A DNA stretch of 64,000 nt from Fibrobacter sp. UBA7003 (lineage in GTDB: Bacteria > Fibrobacterota > Fibrobacteria > Fibrobacterales > Fibrobacteraceae). The notes beneath the pieces are model-generated. The model was not told the DNA's origin. It worked only from the letters and a program-made list of their open reading frames with translations, and did not search any database. The DNA lies in NCBI GenBank assembly GCA_002449765.1, contig DJXN01000002.1, positions 248,001 to 312,000 on the forward strand, written 5' to 3'. Of the stretch, positions 25,808 to 33,981 are shown one piece after another. Within the stretch, counting starts at the first letter, position 1, and each line of letters starts with the position of its first letter. Made by a program: the position numbers and the translations under genes.

Positions 25808-26257
25808 CTAGACTTCGTCCAAAGTCACGACGAGGGCGTCGGTAAGGGTGCGGAAATTCGCACATTCAGTAAGGATGCAGTCGGCGCCGTTCACAAAAGC
25901 CGTCGCGAGGCGCAGGGATTCCGCTTCGGTAATCTTGTGGTTCGTCTTCTGCGAGGCAGCATAGAGTTCAGCGGCCTTTACGGAAACTTCGGCATCTACC
26001 GGACACACCTTCACGTTCGCGGAATGTTCAAAGAACTCGCGGTACTGGCGAGCGAGTACGCCCTCGTTCGCACCGAACGCCTTGCGGCTAATCTCAAACA
26101 AAGTAATGGAAGAAACAAGAACCTGAACGTTCTTCTCGTACACCATGTCGAGTACGCCCGACACCGCCGGGTAGTAATCTGGATGCATCTGCAACAGCCG
26201 GACCAGCGGGCCGGAATCCAGGAAAAGAACGCGGCTCTGTCCGATATCCCTTATCAC
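25808..26257 (-). CDS. PIN-domain protein (putative ribonuclease)
   Basis: A 149-aa PIN fold protein: VLFLDSGPLVRLLQ (first acidic residue), ITLFEISRKAF (conserved Glu), ITEAESLRLATAF and ADCILTECANF (positions of the third and fourth acidic sites, with Glu where Asp is usual). It probably cuts RNA or is a toxin-like nuclease, yet no antitoxin gene is adjacent. The start is GTG at 26257, overlapping the previous gene's stop as GTGA. The 31 codons of open frame upstream are antisense noise from that gene. Confidence 0.72.
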   Translation of the reverse strand: MIRDIGQSRVLFLDSGPLVRLLQMHPDYYPAVSGVLDMVYEKNVQVLVSSITLFEISRKAFGANEGVLARQYREFFEHSANVKVCPVDAEVSVKAAELYAASQKTNHKITEAESLRLATAFVNGADCILTECANFRTLTDALVVTLDEV

Positions 26258-27342
26258 TCGTAGATTTCCATGTAGGCGATGTCTTCGCGCATGCCGGCAC
26301 GCACCATCTTGAAGCGTTCGGCCTTCGGGTAGTAATACCAGATCATCCACTCGCCCGCCATGTCGGTGCGTTTGGTCTTGATAGCGATGGGCTTTTCACC
26401 CTTGTAGAATTCGCGCTTGTGAGGAATCACGTGTTCGAACGGGCGGTAGGTATGCACGGTCTCCCCCGCCTTGCGTTCGATGAAGCCGTTCCCGCCCTTG
26501 CTCCAGGTGATGTAGACGGCGCCATTTTCATCCTTCATCTCTTCGCAGCTATCGAAACCGCTGCCGCACCAGAAGAACTTCTTGTACTTGAACTGGACCT
26601 CAGGCATGTTGAACTTCGCAACCTTGCGGGTATTGCCCTTGTAGTTGTCGTAATCGCCTTCAAGCTTGTACTGCCCCGCATTATACTCGTTGCAGCCGCG
26701 CTGCGCGACCTTCACCTTGCGGCCCGTAACGGCGACATCCACGGTGCAGCCATCTTCCTGATATGCGAAGCGAGCGTTGCGGCCCGCCTCGCGAATTTCG
26801 AGGTTTCCCATCTCGATTTCAGCACGGTTGCCTTCCGGACCGTTCTGGATAACCACGTCGAACCGCTTGGGGTTGTTCGGGGACTTTTTCAGATAAACGC
26901 TACCCGTCGCGGAGGCGTACTCGCCACTCAGGTCGAGGGATTCCTGCTGGAACCGGGCAAGTTCCGCGCGGCGCACCCAGGCGCTTCCGTACTTGCACTC
27001 GATTGGGACGTACTTCGGCGGTTCGCTCGATTCCACCTCGACCCAGGTTTCCACCTTTTTCTTTTTGACCTTCGTCTTGACGCGTCCCTTCTTGTCCTTG
27101 ACAGGGCGGCCCTTCTTGTCGGTCACCTCGACCGTTTCCTTGACCCAGGTGACCTTCTTTACTTTATCCTTGGGAATCGGGAGTTCCTTGATCCAGTCGG
27201 ACTTGGAAAGTTCACCAACAGGAGCGGCCTCGTTGACCTCGTTTCTTACTTTCTTATAAACAGGAAGCGTTTCCTGCGCAAGCGCAAATGTTACGAACAA
27301 AGCGGTGGCAAAACAAATAATTCGTTTAAGACTAATCTTCAT
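26254..27342 (-). CDS. Secreted protein of unknown function
   Basis: A 362-aa exported protein with signal peptide MKISLKRIICFATALFVTFALA. A very Lys/Val-rich segment at about res. 60-95 (KKGRPVKDKKGRVKTKVKKKKV) precedes beta-rich domains with paired Cys (EDGCTV, AQRGCNEY, FWCGSGFDSCEE) and many Tyr/Trp. No family is recognised; a cell-surface or peptidoglycan-associated role is possible. The frame extends 26 codons upstream, but the signal peptide and a TAATTTTT box 6 nt before the ATG support 27342. Its stop overlaps the PIN gene start. Confidence 0.7.
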   Translation of the reverse strand: MKISLKRIICFATALFVTFALAQETLPVYKKVRNEVNEAAPVGELSKSDWIKELPIPKDKVKKVTWVKETVEVTDKKGRPVKDKKGRVKTKVKKKKVETWVEVESSEPPKYVPIECKYGSAWVRRAELARFQQESLDLSGEYASATGSVYLKKSPNNPKRFDVVIQNGPEGNRAEIEMGNLEIREAGRNARFAYQEDGCTVDVAVTGRKVKVAQRGCNEYNAGQYKLEGDYDNYKGNTRKVAKFNMPEVQFKYKKFFWCGSGFDSCEEMKDENGAVYITWSKGGNGFIERKAGETVHTYRPFEHVIPHKREFYKGEKPIAIKTKRTDMAGEWMIWYYYPKAERFKMVRAGMREDIAYMEIYE

Positions 27343-27470
27343 GGCACGAAAAATTAACTTTTTTTGTAAAAGTTGAGGTAAAATCTCCCATTTTCGGAAG
27401 CAATTCGCCCATTTGTCCATTGTTTTTTCTAAACTTTCGGCATATTAATTTACAAAGGAGAATTCCGAAG

Positions 27471-28847
27471 ATGAAAAAGATGATCCTCGCTTCTTGCGTT
27501 CTGGCTGCAGCAGTCTTTGCTGCCCCGGAAGCAGCCCCCGAAGCAGCACCCGCTGTCGAAGCTCCCGTAGCAGAAGCTCCTGCAGCCGAAGCTCCCGCTG
27601 CCGAGGCCCCCGCCGCTGAAGCCGCTCCTGCAGCCGAAGCTCCCGCTGCCGAGGCCCCTGCCGCCGAAGTCGCACCCGTAGCAGAAGCACCTGCAGCTGA
27701 AGCCGCTCCCGTAGCAGAAGCTCCCGCCGCTGAAGCACCGGCAACCGAAGCCGTCGCCGAAGCAGCCCCTGCCGAAGAACAGGTCGCAGCCGCCGACGAG
27801 CAGAAGCCCGCCAAGAAGAAAAAACGCCGCAAGAAAAAGAAAATGATCAAGAACGCCGTGCTCGAAACCCCGAAGCTCGCGTTCGATATCAATGCCGACT
27901 TTGAATTGGAAGCTGGCAAGGTCTTCTGGGCAAGCGAAGAAGACGAAATGAGGGACAACCTCGAAACGTGGAACGGCGAAGCCAACTTCGCAGTCCTCGC
28001 CGAAGGTGAAAACTTCAAGGGCAAGATCGCCGTAGCGTTCTACCCCGGCGACCTGAAGGACGAAGGATTCGCCGACAAGGACGCCAAGAAGAAAGCCTTC
28101 CGTAACGACGAGAACGGCAAGCTCGACGACTACTACTCCCTCGACGAAGCCTGGGCTTTCCAGGAAAACGACCTGATTAACTTCAAGGTCGGTCGCTGGG
28201 ATAACACCGACAAGAACGGTGACTACTTCGGTGGCTACATCGACGGCTACCTGAACGGTTTCATGTCCACGCAGCCCTCCGAAAACCAGCTGCAGCTCGG
28301 CATCACCCCGTCCGAAACGATGGACCTGAACGTGTCCTTCATCAGCCAGTCGGCAAACCTCGACAAGGGTGACCTCCGTGCCGTATTCAACTTCCACAAC
28401 CTCGAAAGCCTCAAGGACCTGAAGATCCAGCTCGGCTACCGTAGCAACATCTTCGACATGGTCTACGACGCCGACGCTACCGTAAAGCACAACGTGTCTC
28501 TCAAGTTCAACGTCCCGCTCTCCGAGAACTTCATCTCGCTCTTCGGTGAAGCGGCCCTCATGAACATCAGTGCCGACGACGACCTCGTCATCCCGCTGAC
28601 CGGTGGTATCTCCATCGTCACGCCCATCGTTGACCGCATCATCGTTGAAGCCGAATACGTGGGCGACCGTCACGAGCACAAGGACTTCCAGAGCAAGTTC
28701 GCAGCCAAGCACGTGAAGGACGTTCTCGGAGCCATCTACCTCGAGAAGGCATTCACGGACCGCTTCAGCCTCTCCGCCGGCTTCCACAGCTACGGCAGCA
28801 CGAGGGACTTCATGCTCTCCGGCAACCTCGTTGGCCGCATCAACTAA
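27471..28847 (+). CDS. Outer-membrane beta-barrel protein with an Ala-Glu-Pro repeat and a Lys/Arg cluster
   Basis: A 458-aa protein with a signal peptide (MKKMILASCVLAAAVFA). Residues about 18-110 are built from EAPAA and EAAPAA units, forming an extended acidic spacer. A cluster of about ten basic residues (AKKKKRRKKKK) follows. The rest is a beta-barrel with alternating amphipathic strands (INADFELEAGKVFWA, LINFKVGRWDN, LQLGITPSETMDLNVSFIS), ending LSGNLVGRIN with the aromatic/hydrophobic pattern of outer-membrane proteins. Strong AAAGGAG site at 27454-27460. The highly biased codons and neat terminator suggest strong expression. It may be a porin or adhesin. Confidence 0.82.
   Translation: MKKMILASCVLAAAVFAAPEAAPEAAPAVEAPVAEAPAAEAPAAEAPAAEAAPAAEAPAAEAPAAEVAPVAEAPAAEAAPVAEAPAAEAPATEAVAEAAPAEEQVAAADEQKPAKKKKRRKKKKMIKNAVLETPKLAFDINADFELEAGKVFWASEEDEMRDNLETWNGEANFAVLAEGENFKGKIAVAFYPGDLKDEGFADKDAKKKAFRNDENGKLDDYYSLDEAWAFQENDLINFKVGRWDNTDKNGDYFGGYIDGYLNGFMSTQPSENQLQLGITPSETMDLNVSFISQSANLDKGDLRAVFNFHNLESLKDLKIQLGYRSNIFDMVYDADATVKHNVSLKFNVPLSENFISLFGEAALMNISADDDLVIPLTGGISIVTPIVDRIIVEAEYVGDRHEHKDFQSKFAAKHVKDVLGAIYLEKAFTDRFSLSAGFHSYGSTRDFMLSGNLVGRIN
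27528..27780 (+). repeat. Imperfect 15/18-bp coding repeat (EAPAA / EAAPAA)
   Basis: Units such as GAAGCTCCCGCTGCC recur roughly 15 times within the barrel-protein gene. This low-complexity tract is likely to vary in copy number between strains by slippage. Confidence 0.75.
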
Positions 28848-28868
28848 GTCCAAGCGCCTAGAATTCGA

Positions 28869-28896
28869 AAAGGGCCCGCCAATCGGCGGGTCCTTT
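28869..28896. terminator. Bidirectional terminator-like hairpin
   Basis: AAAGGGCCCGCC / GGCGGGTCCTTT forms a 12-bp stem with one G-T wobble and an AATC loop, flanked by A and T runs. It lies between the convergent barrel-protein and TIGR03915 genes. Confidence 0.8.
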
Positions 28897-28924
28897 CATT
28901 TAAGAGGTTTGGCGAGGGCCGGAG

Positions 28925-29698
28925 TTACAGCGCGGGGACGCAGACGGTCTGCCGCTCGGTAAGGTTCTTCCAATAGCGTACGGGAAGGCAACGGCGCAAC
29001 AGTTTCGGGTTCTCGCGTTCCTTGATGGCGATGGATTTGTAGTAATCCTGCCACAACTGAGTAAAGGAGTCGCTTTGGATGGCATCCGTCAAGGCGGTCG
29101 CATCGGGCAGGGTCACAACGCGACTTTCTCCCGTTCGGTCATGCAGAAGGGCATACTTCCGTCTCTCGTCGTAGATGACCCAGTTCTCATTGGAAAACCT
29201 GTTGCGGAAATGAGGTTCGATGAGGAGGAGGACATCATATTTCGGGTCGATTTTCGAGACGTAGAAGTTCCCGGGAGCTTTCGAAAAACGGACCATGCCG
29301 AGAAGCCCCCCGGCCTCGTGACGCACCGAATACGCAAGCTTGTATAGCGGGAGCATTTCCGTCGAAGCCACGTTCTTTGCAAAATTCGGATCGTCACCCG
29401 CAAACAACTTGCGAAGGTATGCGAGAATCTTCATCTCGACCCCCGGTTCTTCCGAAAGGAACGCCGCATACAACAGGTTAAGCACGTCATCGCCCGCATA
29501 ATTCACGACGGCGCGACGGAGGCGCGAAGCAGATTCGTCGTTCGTCTCCACACGGAAGTTCTGCTGAAACAGGTCCCCTGTCGCTCCCGTGTCGCGGTCA
29601 GGGACAAAGCTTTCCACATCCAGATGCTGGGAATAGATTTCAAAAACGGCGCTCAAGAAGCCATCAAACGAGGAATCGTAAGAAATACAAAGAGACAT
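28925..29698 (-). CDS. TIGR03915-family putative DNA metabolism protein
   Basis: A 257-aa protein without signal peptide, starting MSLCISYDSSFDGFLSAVFE, the typical N-terminus of the family that always sits next to the radical SAM partner TIGR03916. Further landmarks: YLRKLFAGDDPNFAKNVAS, RHEAGGLLGMVRFSK and MDPKYDVLLLIEPHFRNRFSNENWVIYDERRKYAL-like text (here KIDPKYDVLLL...). C-terminal LWQDYYKSIAIKERENPKLLRRCLPVRYWKNL is characteristic. It starts 4 nt after the radical SAM stop. Proposed to act with it in DNA repair or modification; activity unknown. Confidence 0.88.
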   Translation of the reverse strand: MSLCISYDSSFDGFLSAVFEIYSQHLDVESFVPDRDTGATGDLFQQNFRVETNDESASRLRRAVVNYAGDDVLNLLYAAFLSEEPGVEMKILAYLRKLFAGDDPNFAKNVASTEMLPLYKLAYSVRHEAGGLLGMVRFSKAPGNFYVSKIDPKYDVLLLIEPHFRNRFSNENWVIYDERRKYALLHDRTGESRVVTLPDATALTDAIQSDSFTQLWQDYYKSIAIKERENPKLLRRCLPVRYWKNLTERQTVCVPAL

Positions 29699-29702
29699 GG
29701 TG

Positions 29703-31058
29703 TTATCCTGCTGCTAGAAGGTGTGGTTTTGGCAAGGAGATCCCCGCCTTCGCGGGGATGACATTCGTGCTGGGGAATACAGATGGCAACGAGTTTGTTG
29801 TTGCGGGCGCGGAAGGCAACAGCAGAGGCGTGCTATCGAAGAGGTCGAGCTGCTGGGTCTTCGAGGGCGCAAGCAATAAGGGCCGGATCATCTCGGGATA
29901 GAACTGTCGCACTCCCGCGGGAATGTCGGGATGGTAGATGAAATATTTCGCACGCTTCAGCACCACTCCCATTTTCTTTAGTGTTTCGAGGCGTATCTTG
30001 CAATACCTGCGGCTCGAGACAATCAGCTGGGCGGATTTCACCCCGATTCCGGGAACACGCAGGATCATTTCGTAATCCGCCGTCTGCAAGTCGACCGGAA
30101 AGAATTCCGGATGACGCAACGCCCACCCCGCCTTCGGGTCAAGATTCAAGTCCAGGTTCGGATGCTTCGCATCCAAAATTTCGTCGTAATCGAACTTGTA
30201 GAATCGCATGAGCCAATCCGCCTGATAAAGCCGATGTTCCCGCAAGAGCGGCGGCTTCGTCGTAAGCGCGGGGAGGCGCTTGTCCGCATTTACCGGCACA
30301 TAGCCCGAAAAGTAGACGCGCTTGAGCCGCTGCTGCCTGTAGAACCCTGCTGACAGCGTGAGAATTTGAAAATCCGTTTCGCCGGAGGCCCCTACAATCA
30401 TCTGCGTGCTTTGCCCCGCAGGCAAGAAGTTCGGTGTATACCTCCCCCGCGAACCCCCGTACTCAATCTTGCGTTCGGCAAAGTAGTTCATAGGGGCATA
30501 AACCGAAGCGTAATTCTTTTCAGGAGCAAGATAGGTAAGCGAACGCTCTGACGGGACCTCGATATTCACACTAGTGCGATCCGCATAAAGTCCCGCTTCG
30601 TGAAGCAGCTTTTCGGACGCTCCAGGAATACTCTTCAAATGAATGTAGCCGCCGAACCTGTGGACCGTCCGCAATTCCTTCACGACTTTCACAAGACGTT
30701 CCATCGTGGCATCGGGCGACCCCACCACCGCAGAACTCAGGAAGAGCCCCTCGATGTAATTGCGACGGTAAAATTCGAGAGTCAGGTCAATCACTTCCTT
30801 CGGCGTAAATGTCGCACGCGGAATATCGTTGCTGCGACGATTCGCACAGTAAGCGCAGTCGTATTTGCACGCATTCGAAAGCAGAATCTTCAAGAGCGAA
30901 ATGCAGCGGCCATCGGAAGACCACGTGTGGCAAATTCCCGCCGGACAAGCATCGCCAAGCCCCCTCGGAGGCGCAGATCGCCTGGAACCACTCGATGTGC
31001 ACGAAACATCGTATTTCGCTGCAGCAGAAAGAATATTCAGTTTTTCGCGGACATCCAT
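29703..31058 (-). CDS. Radical SAM protein, putative DNA modification/repair (TIGR03916)
   Basis: A 451-aa protein starting MDVREKLNILSAAAKYDVSC. It has the radical SAM cluster motif SNACKYDCAYC (C-x3-C-x2-C) and, near the C-terminus, a helix-hairpin-helix DNA-binding motif LRVPGIGVKSAQLIVSSRR. Together these fit the family annotated as a putative DNA modification/repair enzyme. It pairs with the TIGR03915 gene 4 nt downstream. The last about 20 residues (STNVIPAKAGISLPKPH) are encoded by a dispersed palindromic repeat and are foreign to the family. A LexA-box-like site lies 20 nt upstream of the start. Confidence 0.92.
   Translation of the reverse strand: MDVREKLNILSAAAKYDVSCTSSGSRRSAPPRGLGDACPAGICHTWSSDGRCISLLKILLSNACKYDCAYCANRRSNDIPRATFTPKEVIDLTLEFYRRNYIEGLFLSSAVVGSPDATMERLVKVVKELRTVHRFGGYIHLKSIPGASEKLLHEAGLYADRTSVNIEVPSERSLTYLAPEKNYASVYAPMNYFAERKIEYGGSRGRYTPNFLPAGQSTQMIVGASGETDFQILTLSAGFYRQQRLKRVYFSGYVPVNADKRLPALTTKPPLLREHRLYQADWLMRFYKFDYDEILDAKHPNLDLNLDPKAGWALRHPEFFPVDLQTADYEMILRVPGIGVKSAQLIVSSRRYCKIRLETLKKMGVVLKRAKYFIYHPDIPAGVRQFYPEMIRPLLLAPSKTQQLDLFDSTPLLLPSAPATTNSLPSVFPSTNVIPAKAGISLPKPHLLAAG
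29736..29764. repeat. Palindromic dispersed repeat, type A, within the radical SAM gene
   Basis: Core ATCCCCGC-CTTC-GCGGGGAT, 8-bp stem, flanked by GGAG and GACAT. It differs at one of 29 positions from 34588-34616 inside cobA-hemD. On the coding strand it reads VIPAKAGIS, the well-known translation of such repeats in many genomes. Confidence 0.85.
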
Positions 31059-31078
31059 ATCATACTCATCTTTTCACT

Positions 31079-31092
31079 TGAACTTTTGTGCA
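31079..31092 (-). promoter_or_regulatory. LexA-box-like site upstream of the radical SAM repair operon
   Basis: The minus strand reads TGCACAAAAGTTCA. From memory, the published F. succinogenes LexA box is TGCNC-N4-GTGCA; this site matches it at 9 of 10 defined positions with exact spacing. It sits 20 nt before the start codon, overlapping the expected promoter. SOS control is inferred. Confidence 0.45.
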
Positions 31093-31511
31093 GTATAAAT
31101 ATAATATCTAGTGTACAAAAAAGCAAGTACTGAATAAAATTTTAAGCATTGATGCCGCAAAGAGGCGCCTCTATAGCTTTTCTTGGAATCTAGTTATAGA
31201 CAAAACCTATTAGTAAGAAAGATATAAGCAAAATTCCTGCGTCTTCCGTTATTTCCCTATTGAAAAGGTAGGAATAAAATCCTAATTTACTCCACGTCGG
31301 GCGGAAACGCCGCCCAGAAACTTTAAAACCTAGAAACAGCAAGACGAAAGATTTGCGAAGGCAGGATAGCTTATGAAATATCGAATGTGTACCCTAAGTG
31401 AGGCTCGCGGAGCTTAAATCCGCCAGGCTGGGCCCCGGCTTGAAATATAGGGGCACTATTTAACAGTCATCCTGCATGGGGATGACAAAACAGAAAAAAG
31501 GAATTTCACAC
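31093..31511 (+). other. metY leader region with several hairpins, no gene
   Basis: About 400 nt of AT-rich then GC-rich DNA without a credible frame. Visible hairpins: AGGA/TCCT at about 31270; GGGCGG-aaacg-CCGCCC at about 31299-31315, closed by an outer CGTC/GACG pair; GCGGA/TCCGC at about 31408-31425; and GTCATCC/GGATGAC (31466-31472, 31480-31486) just before metY. No known SAM-I, SAM-II, cobalamin or T-box core is recognisable. A leader RNA controlling methionine/cysteine genes is possible. Confidence 0.4.
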
Positions 31512-32798
31512 ATGACTACTCAGAACAAGCTCCACTTCGAAACTCTTCAGCTCCATGTTGGCCAGGAACAGGCAGACCCCGCAACCGATTCCCGCGCGGT
31601 TCCTATATACCAGACCACCTCTTACGTTTTCCATAACGCACAGCACGCATCCGACCGTTTCCATCTGAAGGATGCAGGCAACATCTACGGCCGCCTCACC
31701 AACACCACGCAGGATGTTTTCGAGAAGCGCATTGCTGCCCTCGAAGGCGGTATCGCAGGTCTCGCCGTCGCTTCTGGCGCCGCAGCCCTCACCTACGCCA
31801 TCACGGCTCTCGCCCGCAAGGGTGACCATGTGGTTGCCCAGCGCACCATCTACGGCGGTACCTACAACCTCCTGGAACACACGCTCCGTCCGTTCGGCAT
31901 TGACACGACCTTCGTGAACACCCGTGACCTGAAGGAAGTCGAATCTTCCATCAAGGACAACACGAAGCTCGTGCTCATCGAGACGCTCGGCAACCCGCAT
32001 TCCGACATCCCGGATATCGAGGCCATTTCTGAAATTGCCCACAAGCACAAGATTCCGGTGCTCATTGACAATACCTTCGGTACTCCTTACCTGATCCGCC
32101 CGCTGGAACACGGCGCCGACATCGTGATCCATTCTGCTACGAAGTTCATCGGCGGTCACGGTACGACTCTCGGCGGTGTCATCGTTGACGGTGGCAAGTT
32201 CGACTGGGCTGCCAGCGGCAAGTTCCCGCAGTTTACCGAGACGAACCCTAGCTACGGCGTGCCTTTCACGGCCGCTGCTGGCGCCGCTGCCTACATCGTG
32301 TACATCCGCGCCATTCTCCTGCGAGACGAAGGTGCCGCGATTTCCCCGTTCAACGCTTTCCTGCTGCTCCAGGGTACGGAAACGCTTTCGCTCCGCCTCG
32401 ACCGCCACGTGGAAAACACCAAGAAGGTCCTCGAGTTCCTCGTGAAGCACCCGAAGGTCGCGAAGGTCAACCACCCGAGCTTCAAGGACCATCCGGACCA
32501 CAAGCTCTACGAACGCTACTTCCCGAACGGCGGCGGTTCCATCTTCACGTTCGACGTTAAGGGCGGCCAGGAAGAAGCCTTCAAGTTCATCGACAGCCTC
32601 AAGATTTTCAGCCTGCTCGCGAACGTCGCCGACGTGAAGAGCCTGGTGGTGCACCCCTACACGACGACTCACTCCGAACTCACTCCGGATGAACTCGCCG
32701 CCGCAGGCATCAGCCCCGCCACGATCCGCCTCTCCATCGGTACGGAACACTACGAGGATATCATCAACGACCTCGACCAGGCCTTGAACGCAATCTAA
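31512..32798 (+). CDS. metY: O-acetylhomoserine sulfhydrylase (PLP-dependent)
   Basis: Makes homocysteine from O-acetylhomoserine and sulfide in methionine synthesis. The 428-aa product shows the Cys/Met metabolism PLP fold: NIYGRLTNTTQDVFEKRIAALEGG, ALAVASGAAAL-type motif, VLIDNTFGTPYLIRPLEHGADIVIHSATKFIGGHGT (PLP Lys in SATK) and the C-terminal SLLANVADVKSLVVHPYTTTHS typical of MetY. The start is the ATG at 31512 (MTTQNKLHFETLQLHVG), with AAAAAGGAA about 9 nt upstream; an in-frame ATG 12 codons earlier is less likely. Followed by cysK, which shares sulfide as substrate. Confidence 0.95.
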   Translation: MTTQNKLHFETLQLHVGQEQADPATDSRAVPIYQTTSYVFHNAQHASDRFHLKDAGNIYGRLTNTTQDVFEKRIAALEGGIAGLAVASGAAALTYAITALARKGDHVVAQRTIYGGTYNLLEHTLRPFGIDTTFVNTRDLKEVESSIKDNTKLVLIETLGNPHSDIPDIEAISEIAHKHKIPVLIDNTFGTPYLIRPLEHGADIVIHSATKFIGGHGTTLGGVIVDGGKFDWAASGKFPQFTETNPSYGVPFTAAAGAAAYIVYIRAILLRDEGAAISPFNAFLLLQGTETLSLRLDRHVENTKKVLEFLVKHPKVAKVNHPSFKDHPDHKLYERYFPNGGGSIFTFDVKGGQEEAFKFIDSLKIFSLLANVADVKSLVVHPYTTTHSELTPDELAAAGISPATIRLSIGTEHYEDIINDLDQALNAI

Positions 32799-32909
32799 GG
32801 AATTATAGTATGTACGGACTTTACCTTAATTCTGTTCGATGTTGGCCCTGATAGTAGGCTTTTCATTCGGGCCGTCGACCGCGGCTTAACATCAACAAAA
32901 TTTTAAACA

Positions 32910-32947
32910 AGATCCCCGCTCTGATGGCTACGCGCACTAGCGGGGAT
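32910..32947. repeat. Type A repeat variant / hairpin between metY and cysK
   Basis: GATCCCCGCT (32910-32919) and AGCGGGGATC (32938-32947) form a perfect 10-bp stem with an 18-nt loop. An A-rich run and the cysK start follow directly. It has the same arm sequence as the type A repeats, but a longer loop. It may be only a repeat remnant, or may act as a processing/attenuation signal between the two genes. Confidence 0.6.
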
Positions 32948-32970
32948 CACAAAAAAAAAGGAATTTCAAA

Positions 32971-33903
32971 ATGTCTAAGATTTACACTTCTGCCGACCAG
33001 CTTGTTGGTCACACCCCCCTCCTCGAACTCACTCACGTCGAAGCTTCCAACAACCTCGAAGCCAAGATTCTCGCGAAGCTCGAGTACTTCAACCCCGCAG
33101 GTTCCGTGAAGGACCGTATCGCGAAGGCGATGCTCGACGATGCCGAGAAGAGCGGCAAGCTCAAGGCCGGCTCCGTCATCATCGAGCCGACTTCGGGTAA
33201 CACCGGTATCGGTCTTGCTTCCGTCGCTGCCGCCCGCGGTTACCGCATCATCATCGTGATGCCCGAGACCATGAGCGTGGAACGTCGCCAGCTGATGAAG
33301 GCCTACGGTGCCGAACTCGTGCTGACCGAAGGCGCGAAGGGCATGAAGGGCGCTATCGCCAAGGCAGATGAACTCGCGAAGGAAATCCCGAACAGCTTCA
33401 TTCCGGGCCAGTTCGTGAACCCCGCCAACCCGGCCGCCCACAGGGCCACTACCGGTCCCGAAATCTGGGAAGACACCGACGGTAAGGTCGATATCTTCGT
33501 GGCGGGCGTGGGTACTGGCGGTACCGTGACCGGCGTGGGCGAATTCCTCAAGAGCAAGAACCCGAACGTGAAGGTCGTGGCCGTGGAACCGGCCAGCTCT
33601 CCGGTGCTCAGCAAGGGCGTCGCGGGCTCCCACAAGATCCAGGGTATCGGTGCCGGGTTCGTGCCTGACACGCTCAACACCAAGGTCTACGACGAGATTA
33701 TTGCTGTCGAGAACGAGGCTGCTTTCGAAGCCGGCCGCGAAATCGGCAAAAAAGAAGGCGTGCTCGTGGGTATCTCTTCCGGTGCTGCTCTCTGGGCTGC
33801 AAAGGAACTCGCGAAGCGTCCCGAAAACAAGGGCAAGACGATTGTCGCTCTCCTCCCGGATACCGGCGACCGCTACCTGTCTACGGCACTCTTCGCGGAA
33901 TAA
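32971..33903 (+). CDS. cysK: Cysteine synthase A (O-acetylserine sulfhydrylase)
   Basis: Makes cysteine from O-acetylserine and sulfide. The 310-aa product has the CysK hallmarks: [10 protein letters not shown], the PLP-lysine motif [11 protein letters not shown], the substrate loop [12 protein letters not shown], the phosphate-binding [12 protein letters not shown], and the C-terminal [27 protein letters not shown] precedes the ATG at 32971. Downstream of metY in the same direction, separated by 172 nt with hairpins. Confidence 0.97.
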   Translation: MSKIYTSADQLVGHTPLLELTHVEASNNLEAKILAKLEYFNPAGSVKDRIAKAMLDDAEKSGKLKAGSVIIEPTSGNTGIGLASVAAARGYRIIIVMPETMSVERRQLMKAYGAELVLTEGAKGMKGAIAKADELAKEIPNSFIPGQFVNPANPAAHRATTGPEIWEDTDGKVDIFVAGVGTGGTVTGVGEFLKSKNPNVKVVAVEPASSPVLSKGVAGSHKIQGIGAGFVPDTLNTKVYDEIIAVENEAAFEAGREIGKKEGVLVGISSGAALWAAKELAKRPENKGKTIVALLPDTGDRYLSTALFAE

Positions 33904-33926
33904 AGCTTGAAGCCATCTCAGATAAG

Positions 33927-33958
33927 GCGCAAGGATTTCGGTCCTTGCGTCTTTTTTT
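33927..33958 (+). terminator. Terminator after cysK
   Basis: GCGCAAGGA / TCCTTGCGT stem with a 6-nt loop is followed by C and seven T residues. It ends the metY-cysK unit. Confidence 0.9.
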
Positions 33959-33981
33959 ATTCGGGATTTTTCGATTGATGG

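Noticed and set aside
25808..26350. Longer PIN-gene frame starting at ATG 26350
   Set aside because: The first 31 codons overlap the upstream gene in another frame and are Arg/His-rich noise; GTG at 26257 fits the fold and the coupling.
31093..31511. SAM-I, SAM-II, cobalamin riboswitch or tmRNA/RNase P in the metY leader
   Set aside because: The conserved cores of these RNAs cannot be found on either strand; only generic hairpins are visible.
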